This document shows, one piece after another, positions 18,862 to 30,706 of a stretch of 64,000 bases of DNA. Position 1 is the stretch's first letter. Every line of letters begins with the position of its first letter. Origin of the DNA: Obelidium mucronatum (lineage: Eukaryota; Chytridiomycota; Chytridiomycetes; Chytridiales; Chytriomycetaceae); contig JAIVFH010000019.1 in the NCBI GenBank assembly GCA_025765595.1, forward strand, positions 186,001 through 250,000. Direction: 5' to 3'. A program made the translations under genes and the position numbers. The notes below the pieces were generated by a model. That model was not told the origin of the DNA, searched no databases, and saw only the letters and a list, made by a program, of their open reading frames with translations.

Positions 18862-20822
18862 ATGAAACTAGATTTAAGAGACACGATCCGAGAGCGATGG
18901 CAACGCGTATCCGAAGCCTTACCAGGATTTCTTGCTCTGAATGCGAGAACGAATTTGTCGAGTCGAGCTCTTTTAGCCATATTCGCGATCCTAGCTGCAC
19001 ATTCTTTGTTAAATACTATTTTTGTATCTGAAACTTTAACAATCGGGAGATCGGATGGAGAAAGTGGGGCGATCAGCGGAACTCGTTTGAGAACTTTCAA
19101 CTCAACACTAGCATCGCAACCGATCATACCCAAACTCATCTATACGCCCGATCCAATAAATGGAACTATTCGGGCTCGAATAAAGACACCTCTGTCTGGA
19201 TGCCCGCCATTGAAACCTGCTCTCATTGGAGTTTTGACTACAACGCACGCGTTAAACACGGAGCGAAGGAATCTTCTCCGTCAAAAATACATTCAGACTA
19301 ATCAAAATTTGCCTGAATATGAGCGCATTGATGTTATGTTCTTTTTTGGAATCCCATCGACTGCAGAGGGACGGCTTGCGTTAGCCAAAGAACAGAGTCT
19401 GTATCCGCATGATGTTATCGTGGCTGATATTCCAGAAACGCGTGATGATGGGAAGATATTGGAGTGGTTCCTTTGGGCAAGACAAAATATGTATTCACCA
19501 CACCCAAACCAGGAAGGTGAATGGTGTCCGAAGTATCTCTATGTAGGAAAAGGCGATGACGATTCGGTGTTTCATTTGGCGAGGCTGGGGCCATTTTTAT
19601 GGCAACTTCCATCAGCAACCAGCTTCGTTGGGAGTTATCATGAAGACCTAATAAATGGTTTCAAAGTAAAAGCTATGACGGGAATGTAGGGATGTTTTTT
19701 TTTCAACATTCTTGCTGACTATTTTTACCAAGGTTGTATTTGCTATCTCCAGTATTGGTTGAGTGGATAAGGTATTCACCCATTCCTAGAGAAAATTTAC
19801 ACGGAATCGAAGATGTTCAAGTTTCAATATGGCTACAAAAATCACTTATTGACTTCAGATATGTCAAAACACGCTTAGATTTGTTCCACGACTACCAATT
19901 TAGCGATAAGCCAAACAACTATTACGAGGCCCCCATAACCAAAAAGACAATCGTTGTTCATTACTGCAAAACTATTGATTCCATGAAAGAATGTGTCGGC
20001 CAATTATACCAGTAAGTTGATTATACAGGTCTTTTCCTTTGTTTAATACCGCAGTGTTACTTCAGTAACATTACCCCACCATCGCCATATGGTCCCAATT
20101 TTACGAGAAGCTCTGTAACCAAAAGATATAGTAGCTGGAGGCAAATCCACGAACTCTCTATTTCTATGGGGACACCAATACAAACAAACACTGCCAAGCA
20201 GCTATTTTCAAAACTTGAAAAGCACATCATTCGAAACGCCACAGACTTTATTGAATACAAAAAACAAATAATAAGCGAGATTCTCTTGGAGAGAGTCCGG
20301 TCCTCCAACCTACCGATTGATGTGATTGACACGTATATGTTTTGGCGGGTGGATGGAAAGTTCTATGTCAGCATCGATAACTTTCTAGCCGAAAGAGCAT
20401 TAATCAATCAAATGCTTCTTTACGGAATGTGGTTGTCATATTCTGCGGCGACAATCCTGGCTGTCGATGTAGCAGAACTTATAAAAACCCGACCATTGGA
20501 AGAAGCCGAATTGGCTGAGATTCTTTCCATCAATTATACTTCCATGAGAGTGAATCAACTTGGTCTGACTCCGATTTCTGATATTAAAGCCGTTGCTCTC
20601 CGTCTTCTTCTAAGAACCAATACAACGAGTGTAAGGCAGGGAGATTTTGACTACCAAATAGTCCAACATCTCGTTAATATCAGGGCGAGGGAAAGGAATT
20701 GCACGTCAACACTATTAAACGGCCAGATTCGAAACCTTTCTGACAGTCTCAGCGACGTTGTAGCATTTAACCGCTCGAAATTCTGGAATATTGTGGATTC
20801 AAATTACATAGAACAAAAATAG
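18862..20822 (+). CDS. GT31 glycosyltransferase, paralogue 2
   Basis: Same domain plan and same two intron positions as the upstream copy. The N-terminus has a basic stretch, then a membrane anchor near residues 35-55 (LLAIFAILAAHSLL). Catalytic blocks are ALIGVLTTT, FFFGIPSTAEG, DDGKILEWFLWAR and YVGKGDDDSVFHLARL. The acceptor-side exon starts near 19734 with LVEWIRYSPIP-like sequence (VEWIRYSPIPRENLHGIEDVQ). The C-terminal helical exon follows after the acceptor near 20066. Length is about 610 aa. All three metal-binding aspartates are present, so it should be active. It lies 205 bp downstream of paralogue 1. Confidence 0.88.
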
Positions 20823-20882
20823 TATACAAATTATAAAAGTATCGAAAATAAATGAAAAGAAATTATAACTCATTAAAAATAA

Positions 20883-23859
20883 ATGCTACCAAAAGCTTGC
20901 CAGACTCCCCAATTACCTTTGGTTCATGCAGTTCAAATCAAACAGAACCGCCAGTGCAACTGCTTTGGTATATGTACGCGTCTGCGGAGACTTGGCTCGA
21001 AAGCACTCCACCTTAAGCCGCTATTTGTCGCTATTGTTATATCAGTTATTCTCACCAATTTGATTCTCGGAGCAAGCACAGACGCGACATTAAAGGTACA
21101 TCAGTATCCAATTGGCGATGACAGCCAAGCAGTAAAACCAACAGTCGCATCGCCGTGCAGTCCGCAGAGACGCGCGTTAGTCGGAATACTGAGTGATATC
21201 GGTCCACAAAGCGCATCTCGACGAGCTTATTTGCATCGGATATATTCTGCATTCAACAGTGTTGCCGTTGACATCCAGTTTGTGTTTAAGCGCCAAACTC
21301 GCCTTGAAGAAGAAGACTTTCAGCTGGATTTAGAGATGAAAATGATTCCAAATGCCATTGTTTTGGAAGGCAAAGATGGCTTGGAAATTGAGTGGTTTCG
21401 ATACGCGATGAAGGAGTCAATTCGTGCCGATGGCAACGGCACAAACTCAACATGCGACAAGTACCTCTTTCTTGGAGTAGCCAGCGATAATGAGTTGATT
21501 AACATTCCTGAGCTTTCCAACTTTCTGGCTCGATTTCAGTCACAGTCGACTTTCGTTGGCAACACGACAAACGCAAACCAGACCAAGTTGTGAGGAAACG
21601 CATTTTCTTTATCAAAAATCCATCTTATGTCATTTTTTTTGTCCAGAATCGACTCGTCCTTCTATATGGCGACTCTTGATGTGATAAACACAGCTATAAC
21701 TGCCTCTCATAATGTGTCCGATGAACGGACTAAAATTTCTGTGGCGATACTCAACAGAGCGTCAGATGTGATACCAGTGCAGTCTTGGAAATTTAATGCG
21801 CGACATGTGAATGTATCTGAATCACAGGACAACGATGAAAAAGACGGAAAATCTATATCTCTAATGGACTGCTTTGGCTCTTCCGGAAAGTTGCTGTCGA
21901 GTTGTTCGAATGTTTTCTTTAAAAAGTAAGTGTTTTACAGGATAGATTGAACCATTGGATAACCCAAAAACAGCATAGATGGCCATGCAAAAAATTCTTT
22001 CAACAATAGTTCCGTTCCTCCCGCATCTTTATATATTTCGAACAATGAAGGATGTCCAGTCCCCCAACCTGCATTGATTGGCATCCTCAGCATTGTGGAT
22101 ACAAACAACACGGCACGCAGAAATTACTTGCGCCACAAATACGGTGAAATGAATTCCAAACTACCACCATCGGAGAAAATCGATTTCAAGTTTATTTTTG
22201 GCCAGCTGGAAACCTCGGACCAACGGCAACAATTGAAAACTGAGCAAACAATGCATCCAAACGATACTGTCATTACAAATCGAATAGAAGGTGTCAATAA
22301 TGGCAAATCTGTGGATTGGTTCCGAATTGCTAGAAATTTGGTGTACATTCCCCATCCGACTATTGAAGGAAACTGGTGCCGAAAATACTTGTTTGTTGCA
22401 AAAACAGACGATGACGCTGTTATGTCTGTTCCTCGAGCATCAAAATTGTTTCGGAGTTTAAGGAGTGATGTTCCTTTATTTGTTGGTCATCCTTTTATCG
22501 ACACTACAGCAAATAACGAAACTATAGAAGGGTGAGTTCCTAAAACAAAACGAATTAATTTTTAAAAAAAATTTTGAGTTTAGAATGCATGGCATGATGT
22601 ACGCCGTTACTGTGGACCTTGTGGAATGGATGTACTCAAATGCCATCCCCGAAGAAAAGCTCAACTTTCCAGAAGATCAATTAATATCCATGCATATTCG
22701 GAATTTTAATGGCACAATGGAGAAAATCCGAATGTCTCCAAAGTATGTGCATGACCTAAAAGGCCCCCCAGTCCGTTACACCAACGTCTGGACAAGAATT
22801 TTCATGGACGATATTACGGAGAACACAATTTTGGTACATTATTGCAAAGATTTGAGTGTTTTCATGGGTTGCATGGCGAATCTGTTTGAGAGTCCATCAA
22901 CACTAGTCACCGCCACAGCCAGGCACCGATTATCAAAATGGCAAGGAATCCAATCTCGTTCCTTCAAACTAGGATTCAATTTCACTCAAAACACATGCAA
23001 GCATATCGCAAAAGCCTCGTCCCACTTGTTCAACAACAAATCCCCCATCACCGTCAAACAACTTGACATTCACTTGACTCATCACTTCATTGCTACCCAT
23101 CTATCCTCTCTTGGACTACATAAAGTTTCTGAAAACAATACTGTGGTTCATAAGATTTTTCAAGAACTTCAAGACGTGGGCTGCTTCGTTGCAAACAGGA
23201 GGAACTCTCTGGGATACCAAATATCACAGATACTACCGCATTATATAATTCGAATGCGAATTTACACGCTACTGCAAGGAGTGGCTAGTGGTACTACAGA
23301 GACTGATTCTTCTCTCGAATGCGCGACATCAGTGCTCTCGAAACTGTACGCAGAAGGGAAAGGATACACGTCTGCAAATTACAACCAAATGGGGCCCAAT
23401 TCTAAAGTATTGGACAGTTGGATCGGTCATTGTATTCTTGGAAACTCAACCACCACCGCCGTCGACCTTTGGGAGAAAAGGAACAACGACTTGGATTCAC
23501 TGCTTGAGTTTCAACATCTAGGGTTTGACTTTTGGGACCATGTTATCAATGACGAAGTTGGGGTTTATTCTTTTCCCTTCGCTGAAGGAGTCAGAAGGGA
23601 AGCAATTGAGCGGATCAAAAAACTTGGCTGGGGAGAAAGAGATCAGATAGTAGACTCTCTTTTGGATACATTGGCACGAGAACGCGTCAAAGAACTCAAC
23701 CTGGAAATGAGTCCCAAAAAGTTGAAGTGGGTGGTAGATTCTATGCATCGGGCCCGCACTGCCCCTTGGGTAAATATCAACAATGTCTTGCAAGACGCCT
23801 TAAATATGGATGAGCAAAGTATGTTTGTTGCAGACACTGCAATATCAATAAAGAGTTGA
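20883..23859 (+). CDS. Two-domain GT31 glycosyltransferase, first domain degenerate (paralogue 3)
   Basis: Four exons join cleanly in frame: to about 21590, 21647-21926, 21975-22532 and 22583-23859. The N-terminus has a membrane anchor (LFVAIVISVILTNLIL). The first domain keeps ALVGILSDIG and IEWFRYAM, but where the siblings have KGDDDSV it reads LGVASDNEL, so the DxD metal site is lost. The second domain is intact: ALIGILSIVDTNN, FIFGQLET, DWFRIARN and FVAKTDDDAV, followed by a long C-terminal helical region ending at 23859. Total is about 940 aa. The plan resembles chondroitin/heparan polymerase-like fusions only in having two domains. The first domain may now serve as a scaffold or substrate-binding module. 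It is convergent with the SNF2 gene, 42 bp between stops. Confidence 0.85.
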
Positions 23860-23901
23860 ACGTCTCTATTTATCATAAAAAAAAATCAAAGGTTCACAAA
23901 A

Positions 23902-26900
23902 TCAGTCGTCACACAAAATAACAGTATCGTCCTCCTTTTTCACACCAGCACCCTCAATCTCAGTATCAGCGACAGGAGCAAGGAATGCTCGATCGTTTGT
24001 AAACAAAAACTGGAGGTCACTTAAACTCAAGCGACCCACTTTAATGTTCCCTTCACCCAACACACCAGCAGTAATTGTGCGTTTATCTTCCTGCAATTGA
24101 AGAATTCGGTCTTCAATAGAATTCCTTATGGTAAGTCTGTACACTTTCACGTCCCGAGTTTGTCCTATGCGATGTGCTCGATCAATCGCTTGGTCTAAAA
24201 AAAAAAAAAAGGAAACAAAAAAAACTGTTCAATATGCGAAAACGGTTGCTTTGGTATGACTTGTACAAAAAAAACAACCTTCAACAGACGGATTCCACCA
24301 AACGTCCACAAGGATAATCCGTGAAGCTCTAGTTAAATTCAATCCCACCGCCCCCGCCCCCGTCGAAGCAAGCATAATTGGACAATCTTCATCTGTAGCA
24401 AATCTGTCGAGCACCTCTGTCCGTTCTATTTCTTTCAATGCCCCATCAAAACGACAAAATGTGGGGAACCCATTCTCTTGTAACCCCTTCTCAATCAAAT
24501 CAAGCATGGACGTAAATCGTGAGAAAATCACAGTTTTACGTGATGGATCGTCTTTTTCAATGTCCCGAAGAATTTCGACAATTTTATCGATTTTGGAGGA
24601 GGAAATATAGTCAAGGTAGTTTCTACAAGTACGTTAAACAAAAAAAAGGTGAGAAATAAGAAAAAAAAAAGGTGGAATAAAAAAGGCACAAACCCATCTG
24701 GGTGCATCATTCTCACGCTCTTATCCATTAGCGCTTTACCCTCTTCTGGTGTAAGTACTTTGGGCTCAATTTTTGCAGGAGCCAGTTCCTTGATGGCCGT
24801 CGTCGTCGTCGCACTGGGACAGATGTTTTTCACCGTACTAATCAAAACCTCATCCTTTTCCTCGATAATTTCTACTTCCGATTCGACTAATGATGATTGA
24901 TCAACTTTTCCGACTTTTTTGTCGTTCACGTCGTCGTCGTCATCGTCAACAACCGTTGCAGGTTGTTCCACAAAACAAGACGCATCTGTGAGAGTTTTGG
25001 CGGATATATTCTCTCTGCAAACGGGACAAGGTAAAACTGTCCCATCCTCTTCGTGATCGTGATCTTCATTGTATTCCCCGACAGTATGTGACAAGTACCC
25101 CGAGATACACTCTCGGCAAAACGCATGGCCGCAACTGTCAAAACAAAAGAGTTAGCAAAAAAAAACACCTTCCAAAAAAAAATTAAATACGTAACAGTGT
25201 AATCAAAGGGTCCGCCAACACGTCCAAACAATGTGGACATTCTTCATCCAACATACCACCAGACTCCAAATTCACTTGCTCATGGACCCGATTAAAAACA
25301 GCTGCAGACATGATCTTCTTGGCGTCCTTGAGTTTCTTTGCACTGGGTGAATCATCATTGTCCTCTGTTTCTGTTGCCCGCTGTTTCCGCTTCAACAAAT
25401 TCACGCTACCACTGCTACCGCTTTTAGATTTGGGTTGATTCTCTTCATCGCTGCTTCTAAACAACTCATCGTCCAATTTATCCAGCCCAAATTCACGTAA
25501 TTGGGAAGCAGCCATTGGATTTGCAGCTGGTCTGTGTTTTCTTCTGGCTGGTTGACCACCATTGTTGTTATTGTTGTTGTTGGGTCGTGTTGCTGCTGTC
25601 GGTCGGGTTCCCATAATCCGCTGAATCATTCCGATTCCTCCGTCATCATCAAAGTTGTATTTCCCCTTTGCGTAGTTTTCAAATACTTCCGTCACCAAAT
25701 GTGGATGGTTCGCGGTTTGTCTCAATCTCAAAATCATGAGCAAGACGTGTGAATAGTTTTTCATTACTTTTCCTTGTCCCATATATCTAAAACAGAAGAA
25801 GGACCAAAAAAAAAGGGACAAGTTTTAAAAGAAAAGAATCGGGGAGACAGTAGGAGAGAGGTGTTTTAAAACACACAAAAAACCAACTTATTTACCGTTT
25901 AAAAGTGTCCAAAGCATAGTTGGAAAGCGCTTCATAAAAGTCACGCTCTGCTTCAGAAAACTCAATCTGAATGATTTCTATTTCCCTTGGAGGAAGAACC
26001 AAGATACTTGTCCCATCGCTTTTTTTGGACTGCTTTGTACGACGCTTCAGACACGCTTGAACGATGGATTGAAGTCGAGACAATCCCCTCACTACATCTG
26101 GAGAGTCGGTGTTGGCTTTAGAGACTTTGATGAACCGTCCGATTTTATCATGAAAGTGTTTGTAGTCACAAAATGGATCCAACTTGAGGAAACGAAAGAG
26201 GGAATACATTTCATCGGCCGAGTTCTGAAAAAAGATTTTTAGTTTTTTTTCTATCAAGAATCAAGGCGTTTCCAAAAACCTGGATGGGAGTTCCAGTCAG
26301 ACAAAAGCGTTTACATGCAACCAAGTCGGCACAAGCATTGGAGACTTGGGAAAGTCGGTTCTTGATGGTATGTGCCTCATCTAGCACGATGCGGTACCAA
26401 CGAGCGCGAAATAGAGGACCCGGTTTGACGGCAAGTTGGGTAATAGTGTTTGTAGCTTTATCAATTACTTCTGGCTTTCCGCGTTCGCCTGATACCATCT
26501 TATTGACATTGTGTGTAATAATGCTTAGTTAGGATTTGGAATATATAGGTATCGATCTATAGGGTGTAGGAAAAAACAGCAATGATTCAATTGAACATCG
26601 CCTTCGGCGGTATGAAAAAAAAGAACAAACAATAAATCACTGCCTTCAGCGGTATGAAAAAAAAACAATAAATCACCGCCTTCGGCGGTATGAAAAAAAA
26701 ACAATAAATCACCGCCTTCGGCGGTACGAAAAAAAAAAAATGAATCACCGCCTTCGGCGGTATAATTTCACCGCCTCCGGCGGTATGAAAAAAAAACAAT
26801 AAATTCACCGCCTTCGGCGGTATGAAAAAAAAAATAAATCACCGCCTGCGGCGGTAGGAATTCACCGCCTTCGGCGGTATGAAAAAAATAAATAAATCAC

Positions 26901-27960
26901 CGCCTTCGGCGGTATAAATTCACCGCCTTCGGCGGTACGAAAAAAAAAATGAATCACCGCCTTCGGCAGTATAATTTCACCGCCTCCGGCGGTATGAAAA
27001 AAAAAACAATAAATTCACCGCCTTCGGCGGTATGAATTCACCGCCTTCGGCGGTATGAAAACAAAAAATCACCGCATAAGAAGTCAAGACAACATCGTAA
27101 TGCCTCAAAGTCGTCTTACTCCTTGTACGATCGGGACCATAATGAATGTAAACAGAAAGATCTTTAGCCATTGCAGTAATTTCGCGATACCACTGATTCA
27201 AAAGAGACATTGGACAAACAACAAGAGTACTTTGAATTCTTTGAGAGGAAGGAGGTTTGTTTGACAGTATGAGAGCAATAGTTTGAATCGTCTTTCCGAG
27301 ACCCATATCATCGGCCAGAATACCGCCATTCATGCTGGATTGTTCCATTTTGACCATCCACGCGTAACCTTCGATTTGGTGTTCGTACAATGGCACTTTG
27401 AGGGATTTCGGGGAGCCGTCGCCGCCATGCTTTTTCTTGAGTTCTTCGATGGCATCCTCGATGTTGACAGAGTTTGAGTTTTCGTTCACAATGTCCAGCA
27501 GCGACATGAGACTCTCGTCGTCCTTGCGCGTCGCCACTGCGGCGGCCAGGGATTCGTTCGCGACCACTGCGTCTGTCGCCATTGCGGCGATAGCCAAGTC
27601 GAGCAGGTTGTTTGGATCGAGCGTCTTTAGCTGGTGCCGCCGCTTGGGGGGGCTACTTGCGGTTGCGGCACGCACAAGCACGTGCGTCGGCTTCTGCGCC
27701 GCCACAGCGGGCCGCAGCGGCGACTTGCGCAGCGGCGACTTGCGCGGCGCCGCACTCGCTCGGCCCGAGTCTGCGTCAGCGTCCGAGTCCGAGTCGAGCG
27801 CGATTGGCTCTGCGCGGGTTTGAGTCGCTGGCCGCAGCTTGCGCGCCGACGACGGCGGCGGCGCGACGTGCGTCAGGTCGATGACCTAGGAGGGCGTTAG
27901 GCGCGGCGCGCGGGGCAAGACGCTTGCCTCGCAGTCAGAGTCAGAGTCAAAGCTGTTCAT
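23902..27960 (-). CDS. SNF2-family DNA translocase with embedded RING finger (ULS1/Rrp-like)
   Basis: At least eight exons, about 1000 aa. The N-terminus is Asp/Ser-rich and has VIDLT, a SUMO-interacting motif, just after a very short intron. Helicase motifs in order: GGILADDMGLGKTIQTIAL (Walker A), WYRIVLDEAH (DEAH), CLTGTPIQ, then a RING finger split by an intron (CPHCLDVLADPLITLL, CGHAFCRECI, CPVC), then the second lobe (VIFSRFTSMLDLI, STGAGAVGLNLT, WWNPSVE, DQAIDRAHRIGQ). A RING between the lobes plus SIM-like motifs and no visible HIRAN domain favour the ULS1/Rrp1/Rrp2 group of SUMO-targeted ubiquitin ligases that strip SUMOylated proteins from chromatin. RAD5 and RAD16 are alternatives. 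The third intron (26499-27072) is filled with hairpin repeats. Confidence 0.9.
26499..27072 (-). repeat. Intron of the SNF2 gene carrying an array of about 15 GC-rich hairpins
   Basis: Intron borders: GTGATT at 27072 and AAG at 26499, with a CTAAC branch-like motif near 26530; splicing gives LTSYA joined to MVSGERG. In gene sense each unit is ACCGCC-GAA-GGCGGT (six-base-pair stem, three-base loop) flanked by T-rich spacers such as TTTATTGTTTTTTTTTCAT. Loop variants GGA and GCA and wobble variants in the stem occur. Other introns of this gene are 50-70 bp. Confidence 0.92.
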
Positions 27961-27984
27961 GCGTTGTCTTTCTAAATCGCTTTC

Positions 27985-28690
27985 AATCAACCAACATACC
28001 CAAAATCATCCACGAGGACCAAATCATGTTTACGCGAAGGCAAACGGGACGAATTCCCATTATAATGCAGGATAGACGCGTTTCGACCCGCCGCAACAAT
28101 ACAGCCTTCGAGAGGAGCCGTTTGAAGTGCCCCTTGCATCCCAAGTCTTGTACACATATTCAGCACGAAGCTCTGCCTAGTGCAGCTGCGCATCGCATGT
28201 AATCTTTGCCGCTTTACGCAGGAGCTGGATTTCGGCATCCGGACTTGATGACTCTTGCTTCCGTCACTACACGCGTAAACAGCTTGGACTCCACGAAATA
28301 CCCCTCAAAACACTGCAAAATCAATAGAGTCTCCCTCTAATACTCTAATGACACTTTTCCCGTTCTTTGGAAGCATTTTATCAAGCCATGCTTGCAGCTC
28401 TGTTGCCAGCACCACTTCTGAAACTTGCGATTCCTGCTTTAGTTTCCGACAGTGGCTTTGGAGTGGCATTCAAAAGCATGAATTCGCTGTCGTATATGGG
28501 ACAGAGAAGGATAGAGGAGGCGGTTGATGGGTCAATGAGAAGCGCGTGTGGTCATCGGGGTTAGGTCGGCCAAGTAGTAAAAAACGGCTCCTGTGTGGGC
28601 TGTAATGTATAGAAGACTTTGTTTGGGCGGGGTCTGTTGGTTGAGCAAGGTCAGCGTCCCTTGTCGGTTTTCCTTGGGATTCATGCCACA
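27985..28690 (-). pseudogene. Prolidase / Xaa-Pro aminopeptidase relic (M24 family)
   Basis: Fragments of one peptidase appear in order but in shifting frames: GAVFYYLADLTP, LIDPSTASSILLCPIYDSEF, SPDAEIQLLRKAAKIT and GCIVAAGRNASILHYN, ending with DLVLVD. These match the conserved core of M24 peptidases up to the first metal-binding aspartate region. In-frame stops lie near 28190, 28110 and elsewhere. It stops about 25 bp before the ATG of the SNF2 gene on the same strand, so the SNF2 promoter must lie within the relic. Confidence 0.62.
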
Positions 28691-28889
28691 CTGCAAAAAA
28701 AAACCAAAATAAATATAATCCGTTCTTCTAGATTGAAATTTCCGTTATTGTTTCGAATGTTGAAAAAAAAAAAACAACCGGGTAGCCTCTTTCTTAACAG
28801 CAGCGACTCAACGAGTTCTGATGATCGTGATGACAGAGTTTGTATAAAAAAAAAAGAAAAACGTGGAACAGGTAAGAGTTTTCTCAATT
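28691..28889. other. Intergenic spacer
   Basis: Short A-rich spacer between the prolidase relic and the right arm of the inverted repeat. Nothing is recognised in it. Confidence 0.5.
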
Positions 28890-29845
28890 AAGCGGTTGTT
28901 TTGTGCACTGAGCAATGGAGGTGGAGTGGCGCCTTTCATGACTTTTTTTGTTTACATCATCTTATGATAATACAGTTTTTTACCCGTTCATTTTAGAGTT
29001 GAATACTGATGTGTTGTCCTTCAACAACCAATCCATCGAATCTGAGCTATTTCCATCAAAGAAAAGAAATGGATCGATGAACCCAGCAAAACCATACATC
29101 AAAACAAGATTTAAAAGGCTTTTGTAATTTCCTCCTGCTATTGCTGATACTATTCAGAGTTGGTTGTGTTTGGAGTGAAGGACCCATAGTCAATCCAATA
29201 TATTGTCATACATCAGGCCACTTTCGAATCAGTTTATTTTGTATCTTCACGGATATTCTCATGCTATTATCTCGAGTCTCCCCCCTTCTTATTGTCGTTG
29301 AGCTCCTAGATATCACAACTACTGCAATCAAAAACGTCAGAGCCTTCATTACTAAATACTGAGGACATAATAAACACGGAGTGAAAATCTATCATCAAAT
29401 ACAGCCATAAAATTTTACGCGTGGGTATGCGATGGAGGGCTATGTTGAGAGGAGAGTGAAGTTTATCACAAACACCACACATACATCTTCCCACATGCGG
29501 ACAGAATTTCGACCGTACCAGAATATGCTCTATATTATCAAAAGATGGTTTTCCTTGGATGTGCGTCGATCTCTGTATTTGGGTGGTTGAAGCGAACGCG
29601 TTTGGTTCGATTGACTGCTTAAACCACTCACAGCGGTCTGATGGCCATCTGCAAGCTGCATGCTACAGCCAGGTCTTCAGATATATTCAATGTACTAAAT
29701 TCTCACTATTTAGTGGCGTGGGCGCTCGATGGCTCTGTCTTCAAACGCGTTCGCCACATCGGCACTTTGGTCTCAGAAAATCCGTTTTCTCCAACACCAA
29801 CTACAAAAACACAAACCACCGAATTATCAACATCTGAAAATCGCG
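28890..29845. other. Non-coding part of the right arm
   Basis: Counterpart of about 14915-15840. Small open frames differ between arms in length and stops, so no gene is called. Confidence 0.55.
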
Positions 29846-29986
29846 TTCGAACCGCAGCACTGTATTTAGTAGGGTTTGGAATATGTCTCGACACACCACC
29901 ACCATCGGTTCCCACCTTTTTTCGAGTGTCGTTCTGATTTCAAGACCTGACAATTATGTCGGATTGTCAAATATTGGGGAAAAAGG

Positions 29987-29995
29987 TATAAATAG
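29987..29995 (+). promoter_or_regulatory. TATA box before a short exon-like ATG
   Basis: TATAAATAG lies 83 bp before an ATG at 30078. That ATG opens nine codons (MELLAALEH) followed directly by a consensus donor GTAAGT at 30105. The same arrangement is on the minus strand of the left arm (14728 to 14601). No downstream exon is recognised, so it may be a truncated gene or a transcribed repeat. Confidence 0.45.
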
Positions 29996-30171
29996 GGAGG
30001 CCTTTCCCCCTTCTTTCTTCTCTTTTTTGTATAAAAAACAGCAACTTGAAAAAACTTGGAACTGGAATCGGAACTGGATGGAACTCCTAGCTGCTCTCGA
30101 ACATGTAAGTCGGGGACACAACTTCCCGCACCGAACCCCTCCTACTCCGCCAAAACCCAAAAGAGCCAAAA

Positions 30172-30270
30172 AAAAAAAAAAAAAAAAAAAAAAAACATAA
30201 AAAAAAAACATAAAAAAAAACATAAAAAAAAACAATATAAAAAAAATAAAAAAACATAAAAAAAAACAAT
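30172..30270. repeat. A-rich homopolymer and microsatellite block
   Basis: A run of more than 20 A is followed by repeats of the type ACATAAAAAAAA. The left arm has the complement at 14440-14543 with a longer run. Lengths differ between arms, as expected of slippage. Confidence 0.85.
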
Positions 30271-30503
30271 TGGCCATTAAAAAACCCGCTTCCAAGCCGG
30301 ATATTTAATATTGTTTCATAAAAAACAATTTCATAAAAAACAAAAAACGAAATTGGGGTTTGCTCTTTATTTACTTTCATTCAAAAGCGAGTAGTTGAAG
30401 GGGAGTTATTTTGGTTGAGTTGGTTCTTGTTGTGTGGACCGCTTTTTCGAGACTGTTGGGACATCAAATGGAAGGACGCGATCAAAAGGTAATGGCGGGA
30501 TTT

Positions 30504-30584
30504 GGGTTCAGGGCCTCCTCGTGGCTCCCGCTGGTAACAGGGAAAACTCTCGAGTAGCAGTTTTCCCTGGCTAACACTGAACCC
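30504..30584. repeat. Hairpin-forming segment, right arm
   Basis: Inner stem AGGGAAAACT (30539-30548) with AGTTTTCCCT (30559-30568), the loop being the reverse complement of the left arm loop; outer stem CTGAACCC/GGGTTCAG arms are also kept. It lies just past the 3' end of TEN1. Confidence 0.7.
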
Positions 30585-30706
30585 CCTTTGATTCAATTAT
30601 ATCTCTTTTGTTTATCCTTCAACTTGTAATTCAATAAACCAAATATAATCAAATATTCACATACATTATCTGTATTTAACTGTATTTCATACTCTCGACT
30701 CAGAAT

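Noticed and set aside
26587..26808. Repetitive minus-strand open frame (IPPKAVIYCFFF pattern) in the SNF2 intron
   Set aside because: It is a shadow of the hairpin array; splice borders and helicase continuity place it in an intron.
26560..27070. Insertion of mitochondrial DNA (hairpins resemble mitochondrial double-hairpin elements)
   Set aside because: No mitochondrial gene sequence accompanies the hairpins, and spacers are intron-like. A mitochondrial origin of the core cannot be excluded but is not shown.
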